64,000 nt of DNA from Pectobacterium punjabense. Lineage in GTDB: Bacteria; Pseudomonadota; Gammaproteobacteria; Enterobacterales; Enterobacteriaceae. The stretch covers positions 2,294,001-2,358,000 of the forward strand of contig NZ_CP038498.1 in the NCBI RefSeq assembly GCF_012427845.1. The letters are read 5' to 3'. Shown here one piece after another: positions 29,262 to 39,299 of the stretch. Made by a program: the position numbers and the translations under genes. Numbering within the stretch: position 1 is the stretch's first letter; the number at the start of each line of letters is the position of its first letter. Under the pieces are notes generated by a model. That model was not told the origin of the DNA, made no database searches, and saw nothing but the letters and a program-made list of their open reading frames with translations.

Positions 29262-29494
29262 TATACGCCAAATAATTCGAGTTTCAGGACAAAACGTATT
29301 CGTTTTGAACAACACTAAGCGTTAACCCTTTAGGACCATGTTCAGCGATGAGCATCGTAACGCGGCAAGAACAGAACAAATCTGCTTAAGTCGATTTGAA
29401 CACTGCCTGCCACGGCTTTTTAGGGCTGGGTTCACGACGGACCGAGTATTTAAACGCAGCCAACGCACATGCAACTTGAAGTATTATGAGTATA
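29262..29494. repeat. ERIC-type element in opposite orientation, 233 bp
   Basis: It begins TATACGCCAAATAATTCGAG and ends with CCAACGCACATGCAACTTG and TATGAGTATA, which is the reverse complement of the element at 28934. It has its own inserted middle. The two copies face each other across about 130 bases. Its right end lies 24 bp before the tdk start. Confidence 0.7.
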
Positions 29495-29518
29495 TCCCCT
29501 GCCTTTTGGAGTAGCTGA

Positions 29519-30115
29519 GTGGCTCAACTTTATTTTTATTATTCTGCAATGAATGCAGGGAAATCGACAGCACTATTGCAGTCGTCATATAACTACCAGG
29601 AACGTGGGATGCGCACGCTGGTGTTCACCGCAGAAATAGATAATCGGCACGGTGTGGGGATAGTAAGTTCACGTATAGGCCTTTCTTCTCCGGCATTATT
29701 GTTTAATCCGCAGACATCCTTATTTGGATTGTTGGAGAAAGAGCACCGTACCCAACCTGTAGACTGTGTATTAATTGACGAATGTCAATTTTTAACCCGC
29801 GAGCAGGTGAGTGAGCTTTCCGATGTCGTAGACCAATTAGATATCCCAGTATTGTGTTACGGATTGCGTACTGATTTTCGTGGCGATTTGTTTTCTGGTA
29901 GCCACTATTTATTGGCGTGGGCTGATAAGCTGATCGAGTTAAAAACAGTCTGTCATTGTGGTCGTAAAGCCAACTGTGTATTGCGGTTAGATGCACAGGG
30001 TAATGCTGTCCATGAAGGGGAGCAGGTTGTTATTGGTGGCAATGAAAGTTATGTTTCGGTATGCCGCAAGCATTATAAAATTGCGCTGGGATTAACCCGT
30101 AAAGAAAGCGAGTAA
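29519..30115 (+). CDS. tdk: Thymidine kinase
   Basis: This 198-residue enzyme phosphorylates thymidine to dTMP in the salvage pathway. The P-loop SAMNAGKST, the DECQFL Walker B-type motif with catalytic Glu, and the zinc-binding cysteines CHCGRKANC with a late VCRKHY are all present. The start is GTG (29519-29521), with GGAG eight bases upstream and the family start [16 protein letters not shown]. Length is slightly shorter than E. coli Tdk (205). Confidence 0.96.
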   Translation: MAQLYFYYSAMNAGKSTALLQSSYNYQERGMRTLVFTAEIDNRHGVGIVSSRIGLSSPALLFNPQTSLFGLLEKEHRTQPVDCVLIDECQFLTREQVSELSDVVDQLDIPVLCYGLRTDFRGDLFSGSHYLLAWADKLIELKTVCHCGRKANCVLRLDAQGNAVHEGEQVVIGGNESYVSVCRKHYKIALGLTRKESE

Positions 30116-30190
30116 GGCGGCTAAATAGCCGACAGTAGAGGCTATTAATAACCGATGTCCTAAGGCGTGCCAGCATTGGGCTTCTGTAAT

Positions 30191-30222
30191 AAAAATACCC
30201 AACCCTAAAAGGGTTGGGTATT
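30191..30222. terminator. Bidirectional terminator between tdk and adhE
   Basis: An 11-bp stem ATACCCAACCC with its complement GGGTTGGGTAT closes a TAAAA loop. A5 precedes it, so it is strongest for adhE on the minus strand, and it also lies downstream of tdk. Confidence 0.85.
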
Positions 30223-30258
30223 GCAAAGCGATAACTTAAGTCAATAATAACCGACGTG

Positions 30259-32934
30259 TTAATGTGCGGCTTTCTTGCTGGTTTTTGCCGCTTTCGCTAC
30301 AGGTTCAACCTCTTCCGTTTTTATCTCTTCAGAGAACTTACGACCATAGTAAGTATCCAGCAGAATCTGTTTCAATTCGGAAATCAACGGATAGCGCGGG
30401 TTAGCGCCAGTACACTGATCGTCGAACGCATCTTCTGACAGCTTATCGACCTTGGCCAGGAAATCGGCCTCCTGTACGCCAGCTTCACGGATGGATGTTG
30501 GGATTCCCAGTTCAGTCTTCATTTCTTCCAGCCAGTTCAGCAATTTCTCGATTTTCTGCGCAGTACGATCGCTAGGTGCAGTCAGGCGCAGATGATCGGC
30601 GATTTCAGCGTAACGACGGCGTGCTTGCGGACGGTCATACTGACTGAATGTCGTCTGTTTGGTCGGGTTGTCATTCGCGTTATAGCGAATCACGTTAGAG
30701 ATCAGTAGGGCGTTAGCCAGGCCGTGTGGAATATGGAACTCAGAGCCAAGTTTATGTGCCATTGAGTGACAGACGCCGAGGAAGGCGTTGGCAAACGCGA
30801 TACCGGCAATCGTCGCAGCGTTGTGCACGCGTTCACGGGCAACCGGGTTTTTCGCGCCGTCACGGTAGCTGTCTGGCAGGTTTTCTTTCAGAAGCTTCAG
30901 CGCTTGTAACGCCTGTCCGTCCGAATATTCGTTTGCCAGCACGGAAACATAGGCTTCCAGTGAGTGCGTCACGGCATCGAGCCCGCCAAACGCACACAGT
31001 GATTTCGGCATGTTCATGACCAGGTTTGCGTCAACAATCGCCATATCTGGCGTCAAAGCATAGTCTGCTAATGGATACTTCTGCCCGGTTGCATCGTCGG
31101 TTACCACGGCAAACGGCGTAACTTCGGAACCCGTGCCGGATGTGGTAGTAATCGCCACCATTTTGGCTTTGACACCCATTTTCGGGAACTTGTAGATACG
31201 TTTACGGATATCCATAAAGCGCAATGCCAGCTCTTCAAAGTGTGTCGTAGGATGTTCATACATTACCCACATGATCTTAGCGGCATCCATTGGTGAACCG
31301 CCACCCAGCGCGATAATGACATCCGGCTTGAAGGAGTGCATTTGTTCTGCACCTTTACGCACGATGCTCAGAGTCGGATCGGCCTCAACCTCAAAGAAAA
31401 CTTCGGTTTCCAGTCCGTGGTGTTTCAGCACGGAAGTGACCTGATCGACATAACCATTGTTGAACAGAAAACGGTCGGTCACGATAAATGCACGTTTTGC
31501 ACCATCGGAGGCAACTTCTTCAAGTGCGATTGGCAGTGAGCCGCGACGGAAATAAATAGATTTTGGAAGTTTATGCCACAACATATTCTCTGCTCGCTTG
31601 GCTACCGTTTTCTTGTTGATCAAATGCTTCGGACCGACGTTTTCGGAAATGGAGTTTCCTCCCCAAGAGCCACATCCCAGCGTCAGAGACGGGGCGAGTT
31701 TGAAGTTGTAGAGATCGCCGATACCGCCCTGAGACGCCGGCGTGTTAATCAAGATACGCGCCGTTTTCATCATATTACCGAAATGATTTACGCGTTCTGG
31801 CTGATTGTCTTGATCGGTATAGAGGCAGGATGTGTGACCGATGCCACCCATTGCGACCAATTTTTCCGCTTTAATGACGGCGTCGTTGAAGTCTTTCGCA
31901 CGGTACATCGCGAGTGTTGGCGACAGTTTTTCATGGGCAAACGGTTCAGATTCATCAACGGCCGTCACTTCACCTATCAGTACTTTGGTGTTAGCAGGGA
32001 CGGTGATACCCGCCATCTCTGCGATTTTCGGCGCAGGCTGGCCCACAATGTCGGCATTGAGTGAACCGTTTTTCAGCAGAATACCTTGTACAGCATGGAG
32101 TTCTTTGCCTTTCAGCATGTAGCCGCCGTGGGTAGCAAAACGTTCACGCACGGCATCATAGACACTGTCTACCACGATGACGGACTGCTCTGACGCACAA
32201 ATGACGCCGTTATCGAAGGTTTTCGACATCAGAATAGAGGCGACGGCCCGCTTGATATCCGCGGTTTCGTCAACGACAACGGGGGTGTTACCGGCACCTA
32301 CGCCGATTGCTGGCTTACCAGAACTGTATGCAGCCTTCACCATGCCTGGGCCACCAGTAGCCAGAATCAGGTTGATGTCTGGGTGGTGCATCAATTGGTT
32401 GGACAATTCGACAGAAGGTTGATCAATCCAGCCGATGATATCTTTCGGTGCGCCTGCGGCAATTGCTGCTTGCAGAACGATGTCCGCGGCTTTGTTGGTC
32501 GCATTTTTTGCGCGAGGATGGGGAGAAAAGATAATCCCGTTGCGGGTCTTCAGGCTGATCAACGCTTTAAATATTGCGGTAGAAGTGGGGTTGGTGGTGG
32601 GAACAATACCGCAAATCAGGCCGATAGGCTCTGCAATGGTAATAGTACCGAAAGTGTCGTCAGTAGAGAGGACGCCGCAGGTTTTTTCATCCTGATAGGC
32701 GTTATAAATGTACTCGGATGCGAAATGGTTTTTGATGACTTTATCTTCCACGATCCCCATGCCCGATTCAGCAACGGCCATTTTTGCCAGCGGGATACGG
32801 GCATCCGATGCAGCGAGTGCGGCAGCGCGGAAGATCTTGTCTACTTGTTCCTGAGTGTAAGTGGCAAATTCCTGCTGTGCCTTTCTTACTCTTTCGACCA
32901 ATGCGTTAAGTTCAGCAACGTTGGTTACGGCCAT
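30259..32934 (-). CDS. adhE: Bifunctional acetaldehyde-CoA/alcohol dehydrogenase
   Basis: This 891-residue fermentative enzyme converts acetyl-CoA to ethanol with two NADH and forms spirosomes. The N-terminal aldehyde dehydrogenase part (about residues 1-440) has the catalytic Cys in FDNGVICASEQS. The C-terminal iron-dependent alcohol dehydrogenase (from about residue 450) has GGGSPMDAAK and the iron-binding histidines in GVCHSMAHKLG and HIPHGLANAL. Length equals E. coli AdhE. The tail is alanine- and lysine-rich. Transcription runs leftward from a long upstream region without visible genes. Confidence 0.98.
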   Translation of the reverse strand: MAVTNVAELNALVERVRKAQQEFATYTQEQVDKIFRAAALAASDARIPLAKMAVAESGMGIVEDKVIKNHFASEYIYNAYQDEKTCGVLSTDDTFGTITIAEPIGLICGIVPTTNPTSTAIFKALISLKTRNGIIFSPHPRAKNATNKAADIVLQAAIAAGAPKDIIGWIDQPSVELSNQLMHHPDINLILATGGPGMVKAAYSSGKPAIGVGAGNTPVVVDETADIKRAVASILMSKTFDNGVICASEQSVIVVDSVYDAVRERFATHGGYMLKGKELHAVQGILLKNGSLNADIVGQPAPKIAEMAGITVPANTKVLIGEVTAVDESEPFAHEKLSPTLAMYRAKDFNDAVIKAEKLVAMGGIGHTSCLYTDQDNQPERVNHFGNMMKTARILINTPASQGGIGDLYNFKLAPSLTLGCGSWGGNSISENVGPKHLINKKTVAKRAENMLWHKLPKSIYFRRGSLPIALEEVASDGAKRAFIVTDRFLFNNGYVDQVTSVLKHHGLETEVFFEVEADPTLSIVRKGAEQMHSFKPDVIIALGGGSPMDAAKIMWVMYEHPTTHFEELALRFMDIRKRIYKFPKMGVKAKMVAITTTSGTGSEVTPFAVVTDDATGQKYPLADYALTPDMAIVDANLVMNMPKSLCAFGGLDAVTHSLEAYVSVLANEYSDGQALQALKLLKENLPDSYRDGAKNPVARERVHNAATIAGIAFANAFLGVCHSMAHKLGSEFHIPHGLANALLISNVIRYNANDNPTKQTTFSQYDRPQARRRYAEIADHLRLTAPSDRTAQKIEKLLNWLEEMKTELGIPTSIREAGVQEADFLAKVDKLSEDAFDDQCTGANPRYPLISELKQILLDTYYGRKFSEEIKTEEVEPVAKAAKTSKKAAH

Positions 32935-33927
32935 AATGCTCTCCTGATAAATGTTAAACTCTTTCAGTCAATTGTTCGCCGAATAGAACAGTATAGATAA
33001 ACGAGAAGGAGGCGTTTCCGTTACCTTGCTATTCTTTCCTGCCTATTCCGCATCAATTGACTCAAAGAGCTTGCCAGCTACTGTTGTGGCGCGATCGCTG
33101 GTTTTTAAAATACTGTAATCGCCGATATCGTAAATTTTTAAAATATTGTTTTGAAAATGCGTAAAAACTAAGATTATTTGCGCATTCATCACGGCATAAG
33201 ATGAGCATACCTATTTGTGGGTGCATTTTTTGTGATCGATATCGTAATTTCTTTAAGCTGACACCATTCAGCATGGTGATATTGATAATGACTATCATTA
33301 ATAAAGACGTAGCGGAGAGTTTCCTACCTAAAATGGAGTGGTGGGGGGCGTTGGCGTTAAGGCGGGTAACTACCCATGCGTATAAACGTGGTCGTATAAA
33401 TAGTGCTTATATCTTAATCTAATGCGTTATTTTTGCTCGCTGCCTCTGGCAGAGGAATGGCGTGACACTGTTGGGCCATGGTAGTAATGAAATTGTTAAA
33501 ATAGTAACATTTTGGTCAGATAATGACGCGGACAGGTAAGTGCTCATCATCATTTTTGTGCTGTGAAAACGATGAAATCCACTACGATGTTTTTTTGCTC
33601 AAAATCTATAAATTGCTGAATATTTAAAAATTACTTGAAATTAAGCGTAAAAAACATTGATTATCATGGGGTTAATTATTATATCGCCGTGTTGTAATGA
33701 AAACTATACCGGGCTGTGGTGAAGAAAATTAAGCAACATCAATGTAAAAATATTGGCGAATGTGTCCGCTTTTGATAGCTTCGAGTGTCGACCTGTTACT
33801 CGTTATATATTCATAAAATAATATTATGATTTATTTGGATAATGGGCGTTCTTTTCTGCTCTATGTGATGACGATCTTTATGCATAGAGTCCGGTATGGC
33901 GTTGTATCAAGACAGGGGCGTTATAAA
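32935..33927. promoter_or_regulatory. Long adhE-oppA intergenic region without a recognisable gene
   Basis: In E. coli ychE (marC family) lies here; no such gene is present. The A+T-rich stretch of 993 bases holds a Fur-like box at 33284-33302, a CACCAT/ATGGTG inverted repeat at 33262-33278, and presumably the adhE and oppA promoters. Small reading frames in it show no family features. Confidence 0.5.
33284..33302. promoter_or_regulatory. Strong Fur-like box
   Basis: GATAATGACTATCATTAAT matches 15 of 19 positions of the Fur consensus GATAATGATAATCATTATC, with both hexamer arms intact. No recognisable iron gene follows within 500 bases on either strand. Confidence 0.6.
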
Positions 33928-35565
33928 GTGAAAACTCGCAAAACAAAACGATACTTTGTTACCAGTATGATTGCCGTAGCAGTGATGGCGTCATGCGTGA
34001 ATGTTCAGGCTGCTAATGTACCTGCCGGTGTTGAATTGGCGAAAGAACAGGTTCTGGTGAGAAACAACGGTGCTGAAGTGTCATCGCTGGACCCGCATAA
34101 AATAGAAGGTACACCGGAATCCAACGTTGCGCGCGATCTCTATGAAGGGTTAGTGATTTCCGATCCTGATGGGCACCCGATTCCTGGTGTCGCTGAGCGT
34201 TGGGAAAGCAGCGATTTTAAAGTCTGGACGTTCCATTTACGTAAAAATGCCAAGTGGTCAAATGGCGACCCCGTTACCGCCCAGGATTTTGTTTATAGCT
34301 GGCAGCGTCTGGCCGATCCGAAAACGGTTTCTCCTTATGCCAGCTATTTGCAATATGGTCATCTGTTGAATATTGATGACATTATTGCCAGCAAAAAATC
34401 GCCTGATACGCTGGGCGTAAAAGCACTCGACGACCAGACGTTGGAAGTCACATTGAGTGAACCGATCCCTTACTTTTATAAATTGCTGAATCACTCATCC
34501 ATGTCCCCGGTAAATAAAGCCGCAGTGGAGAAATTTGGTGATAAATGGACTCAGCCGGAAAACTGGGTGGGAAATGGCGCTTATCGCCTTAAATCTTGGG
34601 TCGTGAATGAGCGATTGGTGTTGGAGCGTAATACCCAATATTGGGATAATGCCAAGACCGTGATTAATCAGGTCACCTATCTGCCGGTTGCGTCTGAAGT
34701 GACGGATGTTAACCGTTACCGTGCGGGCGAAATTGATGTCACCAATAATAAATTACCGATCGAACTATTCCAGAAGCTAAAAAAAGAAATCCCACAAGAA
34801 GTTAACATCGATCCCTATCTCTGCACGTATTATTACGAAATCAATAACCAGAAACCGCCATTTAATGATGTACGGGTACGTACGGCACTGCGCATGGGGC
34901 TTGATCAGGACATATTAACCAATAAAGTTAAAAATCAGGGCGATATTCCTGCCTATGGCTATATCCCTCCTTTTACCGACGGACTGAAAGCGCATACCCC
35001 TGAATGGTTTACCTGGCCACAGGCGAAACGCAATGAAGAAGCGAAAAAACTGCTGGCGGAAGCGGGCTATACCGCAGAAAAACCGCTGACGTTTAATTTG
35101 CTCTATAACTCGTCAGATTTACATAAAAAGCTGGCCATTGCGGCGGCCTCGATCTGGAAACAGAATTTGGGCGTCAACGCGAAGCTGGAGAATCAGGAGT
35201 GGAAAACCTATCTCAGCACGCGTCATCAAGGCAATTATGATGTCGCCCGTGCCGGATGGTGTGCAGACTATAACGAGCCGACGTCGTTCTTGAATAGTAT
35301 GTTGTCAGATAGCAGCAACAATACGGGGCATTATAAGAGCGCGGCGTTCGACAAGCTGATGGCGCAGGCTGTTCAGGCGAAAACGGATGAAGAACGAGCA
35401 CAAATTTATCAGCAGGCAGAATCGCAGTTAGATAAAGATGCGGCCATTGTACCGGTCTATTACTATGCGAATACCCGACTGGTCAAACCTTATGTCGGCG
35501 GTATAACCGGCAAAGACCCGTTGGATAACATTCGGGTGAAAGATCTCTATATCATTAAGCATTGA
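33928..35565 (+). CDS. oppA: Periplasmic oligopeptide-binding protein OppA, copy 1
   Basis: This 545-residue SBP family 5 protein captures di- to pentapeptides in the periplasm for OppBCDF. A signal peptide of about 28 residues ends CVNVQA before ANVPAGVELA. RNNGAEVSSLDPHKIEG, the interior EITNNQ-like peptide-contact region (here VTNNKLPIELF) and WCADYNEPTSFLN follow. The GTG at 33928 is chosen for its position before the signal peptide, with AGGGG upstream; the longer ATG reading adds 34 residues with no family match. It is a tandem paralogue of the next gene. Confidence 0.9.
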   Translation: MKTRKTKRYFVTSMIAVAVMASCVNVQAANVPAGVELAKEQVLVRNNGAEVSSLDPHKIEGTPESNVARDLYEGLVISDPDGHPIPGVAERWESSDFKVWTFHLRKNAKWSNGDPVTAQDFVYSWQRLADPKTVSPYASYLQYGHLLNIDDIIASKKSPDTLGVKALDDQTLEVTLSEPIPYFYKLLNHSSMSPVNKAAVEKFGDKWTQPENWVGNGAYRLKSWVVNERLVLERNTQYWDNAKTVINQVTYLPVASEVTDVNRYRAGEIDVTNNKLPIELFQKLKKEIPQEVNIDPYLCTYYYEINNQKPPFNDVRVRTALRMGLDQDILTNKVKNQGDIPAYGYIPPFTDGLKAHTPEWFTWPQAKRNEEAKKLLAEAGYTAEKPLTFNLLYNSSDLHKKLAIAAASIWKQNLGVNAKLENQEWKTYLSTRHQGNYDVARAGWCADYNEPTSFLNSMLSDSSNNTGHYKSAAFDKLMAQAVQAKTDEERAQIYQQAESQLDKDAAIVPVYYYANTRLVKPYVGGITGKDPLDNIRVKDLYIIKH

Positions 35566-35638
35566 TCCGCTGCTGTTTACGGTTTGATGCAAATGAATTG
35601 AGCGAGCAGCGATTAATTTGGTGTTTACTCTATGCTTA

Positions 35639-35663
35639 CCCATTCCTACTATGTGGGAATGGG
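35639..35663 (+). other. Hairpin between the two oppA genes
   Basis: CCCATTCC and GGAATGGG form an 8-bp stem with a nine-base loop, followed by a G-run and no T-tract. It may stabilise the upstream oppA mRNA 3' end or attenuate read-through. Confidence 0.45.
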
Positions 35664-35755
35664 GGGGGGTGAATCGATTAATCGTTTTTCTCACAGGGCG
35701 CTAACTCAGGAACCGTGTAGGTATCACTAACACGGAAACATTACAGGAGAAAATA

Positions 35756-37393
35756 ATGACACACATCACAACTAAAAAAAGAATAGCGGCCGCTATTATT
35801 GCGGCGTTAAGTAGTACGATGGCTGTTTCTGCCTTCGCCGCGACCGTTCCCGCAGGCGTTCAATTAGCAGAAAAACAGGAATTGGTTCGTAACAACGGCG
35901 CGGAAGTTTCATCCCTCGATCCACATAAAATCGAAGGCGTACCCGAATCTAACGTGTCGCGCGATCTGCTGGAAGGGCTGGTCATTTCCGATGTTAACGG
36001 CAAAACCAGCCCTGGCGTAGCAGAAAGCTGGGATAACAAAGAGTTTAAAGTGTGGACATTCCATCTGCGGAAAGATGCCAAATGGTCCAACGGTGAGCCG
36101 GTTACCGCGCAAGATTTCGTCTACAGCTGGCAGCGTCTAGCCGATCCCAAGACGGCATCGCCTTACTCCAGCTACCTGCAATATGGTCATCTGCTCAATA
36201 TCGATGACATCATCGCCGGCAAAAAATCTCCAGATACATTAGGCGTGAAAGCGATCGACGATCATACATTTGAGGTCACGCTTTCTGAAGCCGTCCCTTA
36301 CTTCTATAAGTTGCCGGTTTATGTCGCGATGTCGCCTGTTAATAAAGCCGTTGTTGAAAAGTTCGGCGAAAAATGGACGCAGCCGCAAAACTGGGTCGGT
36401 AATGGTGCCTACAAGCTGAAAAGTTGGATCGTGAACGAAAAACTGGTATTGGAACGCAACCCACAATACTGGGACAACGCACATACCGTGATCAATCAGG
36501 TGACGTACCTGCCTATTTCTTCGGAAGTGACTGATGTGAACCGCTACCGCAGCGGTGAAATTGATATGACATACAATCAGCTGCCGATTGAACTCTTTCA
36601 AAAATTAAAGAAAGAGATCCCCGATGAGGTGAAGGTTAACCCGTACCTGTGCACTTATTATTATGAAATTAACAACCAGAAGCCGCCGTTTAACGATGTT
36701 CGTGTAAGAACAGCGTTACGTCTGGGCATAAGTCAGGATATTCTGACCAATAAAGTGAAAAATCAGGGTGATATTCCAGCCTATGGTTTTGTACCGCCGT
36801 ATATCGATGGTTTCAAAGCAGAAATCCCAGAGTGGTTCACTTGGTCACAGGAAAAACGTAACGCAGAAGCGAAAAAACTGCTGGCGGAAGCCGGGTACAC
36901 CGCAGAAAAACCACTGACGTTTAATTTGCTCTACAACTCATCCGATCTTCATAAAAAGATGGCGATTGCCGCCGCCTCTATCTGGAAGCAAAATATCGGT
37001 GTGGATGTGAAGCTGGAAAATCAGGAATGGAAAACGTTCCTTAGCTCTCGCCAGCAGGGAACGCAAGATCTGGCGCGTGGCGGGTGGTGTGCAGATTATA
37101 ACGAACCGTCTACCTTCCTAAACAGTATGTTGTCTAACAGCAGCAATAATAAGTCACACTATAAGAGCAAAGAGTTTGATGCGCTTGTCGCGAAATCTTT
37201 ACAGGTGAAAACCGATGAGGAGCGTGCTGTCGTATATCAACAGGCTGAAGCATTGCTGAATAAAGACGCAGTTATCGTACCTGTTTACCACTATGCGAAT
37301 ACCCGTTTGGTGAAGACCTATGTTGGGGGCTTAACAGGCAAAGATCCCCAGGATAATGTCTATGTGAAAGATCTTTATATCATCAAGCACTAA
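35756..37393 (+). CDS. oppA: Periplasmic oligopeptide-binding protein OppA, copy 2
   Basis: This 545-residue copy has the same architecture and very similar sequence to copy 1, including EVSSLDPHKIEGVPESN, DVNRYRSGEIDMTYNQLPIELF and WCADYNEPSTFLN. E. coli OppA has EIDMTYNN here, so this copy is closer to the classical protein at that site. The signal peptide runs to SAFA before ATVPAG. GGAGA lies just upstream of the ATG. It precedes oppB by 54 bp and is the one most tightly coupled to the permease genes. Confidence 0.94.
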   Translation: MTHITTKKRIAAAIIAALSSTMAVSAFAATVPAGVQLAEKQELVRNNGAEVSSLDPHKIEGVPESNVSRDLLEGLVISDVNGKTSPGVAESWDNKEFKVWTFHLRKDAKWSNGEPVTAQDFVYSWQRLADPKTASPYSSYLQYGHLLNIDDIIAGKKSPDTLGVKAIDDHTFEVTLSEAVPYFYKLPVYVAMSPVNKAVVEKFGEKWTQPQNWVGNGAYKLKSWIVNEKLVLERNPQYWDNAHTVINQVTYLPISSEVTDVNRYRSGEIDMTYNQLPIELFQKLKKEIPDEVKVNPYLCTYYYEINNQKPPFNDVRVRTALRLGISQDILTNKVKNQGDIPAYGFVPPYIDGFKAEIPEWFTWSQEKRNAEAKKLLAEAGYTAEKPLTFNLLYNSSDLHKKMAIAAASIWKQNIGVDVKLENQEWKTFLSSRQQGTQDLARGGWCADYNEPSTFLNSMLSNSSNNKSHYKSKEFDALVAKSLQVKTDEERAVVYQQAEALLNKDAVIVPVYHYANTRLVKTYVGGLTGKDPQDNVYVKDLYIIKH

Positions 37394-37447
37394 TAATAAT
37401 GGCTGGCGGCACGCAACGATGTCGCCAGCCTTTTATAGGTACGAGCA

Positions 37448-38368
37448 ATGTTAAAATTTATCCTTCGCCGCTGTTTAGAGGCGATCCCAACACTATTTAT
37501 CCTGATCACCATCTCATTTTTCATGATGCGATTGGCACCCGGCAGCCCTTTTACCGGTGAGCGTAATTTACCGCCGGAAGTGATGGCGAATATTGAGGCC
37601 AAATATCATCTGAACGATCCCATACTGACGCAGTACGGTAACTATTTACTGCAATTAGTGCAGGGTGATTTTGGTCCTTCTTTTAAATACAAAGACTATT
37701 CCGTGAACGATCTGGTCGCGACGTCTTTCCCGGTTTCTGCGAAATTAGGGTTCGCCGCATTCATTCTTGCCATTGTTTTTGGTGTGAGTGCGGGAGTGAT
37801 CGCTGCGCTGAATCAAAATACGAAATGGGACTATACCGTGATGGGCTTTGCCATGACGGGGGTGGTTATTCCCAGCTTCGTCGTCGCACCGCTGCTGGTG
37901 CTGATTTTCGCTATTACGCTACGTTGGCTGCCCGGCGGTGGCTGGAACGGCGGGGCACCGAAATACATAATTTTACCGATGGTGGCGCTGTCTTTGTCTT
38001 ATATCGCTAGCATCGCGCGTATCACCCGAGGATCGATGATCGAGGTTTTACACTCTAACTTTATCCGCACGGCACGCGCCAAGGGGCTACCGATGCGTCG
38101 TATTGTCCTGCGCCATGCGTTAAAGCCTGCATTACTACCGGTACTTTCCTATATGGGGCCAGCGTTTGTTGGGATTATTACTGGCTCAATGGTGATCGAA
38201 ACCATCTTTGGCTTACCCGGTATCGGGCAACTGTTTGTGAATGGTGCGCTGAACCGCGATTACTCACTAGTATTGAGCCTGACGATTTTAGTCGGCGGCT
38301 TAACCATTTTATTTAATGCGATCATTGACGTGCTCTACGCTGTTATCGATCCGAAAATTCGCTATTAA
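37448..38368 (+). CDS. oppB: Oligopeptide ABC transporter permease OppB
   Basis: This 306-residue inner-membrane permease has six predicted helices. The cytoplasmic loop contains the coupling motif RTARAKGLPMRRIVLRHALKPALLP (EAA-type), which contacts the ATPases. MLKFILRRCLEAIPTLF is the OppB start and GDFGPSFKYKDYSVND the family periplasmic loop. Length equals E. coli OppB. It is second in the oppA-oppB-oppC-oppD-oppF operon. Confidence 0.97.
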   Translation: MLKFILRRCLEAIPTLFILITISFFMMRLAPGSPFTGERNLPPEVMANIEAKYHLNDPILTQYGNYLLQLVQGDFGPSFKYKDYSVNDLVATSFPVSAKLGFAAFILAIVFGVSAGVIAALNQNTKWDYTVMGFAMTGVVIPSFVVAPLLVLIFAITLRWLPGGGWNGGAPKYIILPMVALSLSYIASIARITRGSMIEVLHSNFIRTARAKGLPMRRIVLRHALKPALLPVLSYMGPAFVGIITGSMVIETIFGLPGIGQLFVNGALNRDYSLVLSLTILVGGLTILFNAIIDVLYAVIDPKIRY

Positions 38369-38379
38369 TTGGGGGCGCT

Positions 38380-39288
38380 ATGTTTTGGAATCGAAAAAAC
38401 GTTGAAGCGTTAGAGAACTTCACTGAGCAGTCTGAGATTGAAGGGCGCAGCCTGTGGCAAGATGCGCGCCTGCGTTTTATCCATAATCGCGCCGCGCTGG
38501 CTAGTCTGTTTGTTCTGGCTGTGATTACCCTTTTCGTGGTGTTTGCGCCGATGCTGTCTGCATTTGACTACGCCGATACGGATTGGGGAATGATGTCAGC
38601 CGCACCGGATATGACATCTGGACACTATTTCGGCACGGATTCTTCTGGCCGCGATCTGCTGGTTCGTGTTGCTATCGGTGGCCGCGTTTCGCTGATGGTC
38701 GGTGTGGCTGCCGCGCTGGTTGCCGTTTTCGTCGGGACGCTGTATGGCGCGATGTCCGGCTATCTGGGGGGGAAAGTGGACTCGGTGATGATGCGTCTGC
38801 TGGAGATCCTCAACTCATTCCCGTTCATGTTCTTCGTTATTCTGCTGGTCACGTTCTTTGGGCAGAACATGCTGCTAATTTTCGTGGCTATCGGCATGGT
38901 GTCCTGGCTAGACATGGCACGTATCGTGCGTGGTCAGACGTTGAGTCTGAAACGTAAAGAGTTCATTGAAGCTGCAATGGTTTCTGGTGTCTCCACGCGC
39001 GGTATCGTGTTACGTCACATTGTTCCTAATGTGCTCGGCGTGGTAGTGGTTTACGCCTCTCTGCTAGTACCAAGCATGATACTGTTCGAATCCTTCCTGA
39101 GCTTCCTCGGTCTGGGAACGCAGGAACCGTTAAGCAGTTGGGGTGCCTTGCTGAATGATGGTGCGAACTCAATGGAAGTGTCGCCGTGGTTACTGTTCTA
39201 TCCGGCGGCGTTTCTGGTTGTCACGCTGTTTTGTTTTAACTTTATCGGCGATGGCCTGCGTGATGCCCTCGACCCGAAAGATCGCTGA
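38380..39288 (+). CDS. oppC: Oligopeptide ABC transporter permease OppC
   Basis: This 302-residue permease pairs with OppB to form the channel. It has a cytoplasmic N-terminal tail with WQDARLRFIHNRAAL before the first helix and an EAA loop EAAMVSGVSTRGIVLRHIVPN. GTDSSGRDLLVR is the family signature for the permease C subunit. It starts 11 bp after oppB. Confidence 0.97.
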   Translation: MFWNRKNVEALENFTEQSEIEGRSLWQDARLRFIHNRAALASLFVLAVITLFVVFAPMLSAFDYADTDWGMMSAAPDMTSGHYFGTDSSGRDLLVRVAIGGRVSLMVGVAAALVAVFVGTLYGAMSGYLGGKVDSVMMRLLEILNSFPFMFFVILLVTFFGQNMLLIFVAIGMVSWLDMARIVRGQTLSLKRKEFIEAAMVSGVSTRGIVLRHIVPNVLGVVVVYASLLVPSMILFESFLSFLGLGTQEPLSSWGALLNDGANSMEVSPWLLFYPAAFLVVTLFCFNFIGDGLRDALDPKDR

Positions 39289-39299
39289 GGAGCATCAAC

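Noticed and set aside
33062..33298. A 78-codon minus-strand frame in the adhE-oppA gap, considered as a ychE/marC remnant.
   Set aside because: It lacks the hydrophobic helices of MarC proteins and has no recognisable motif.
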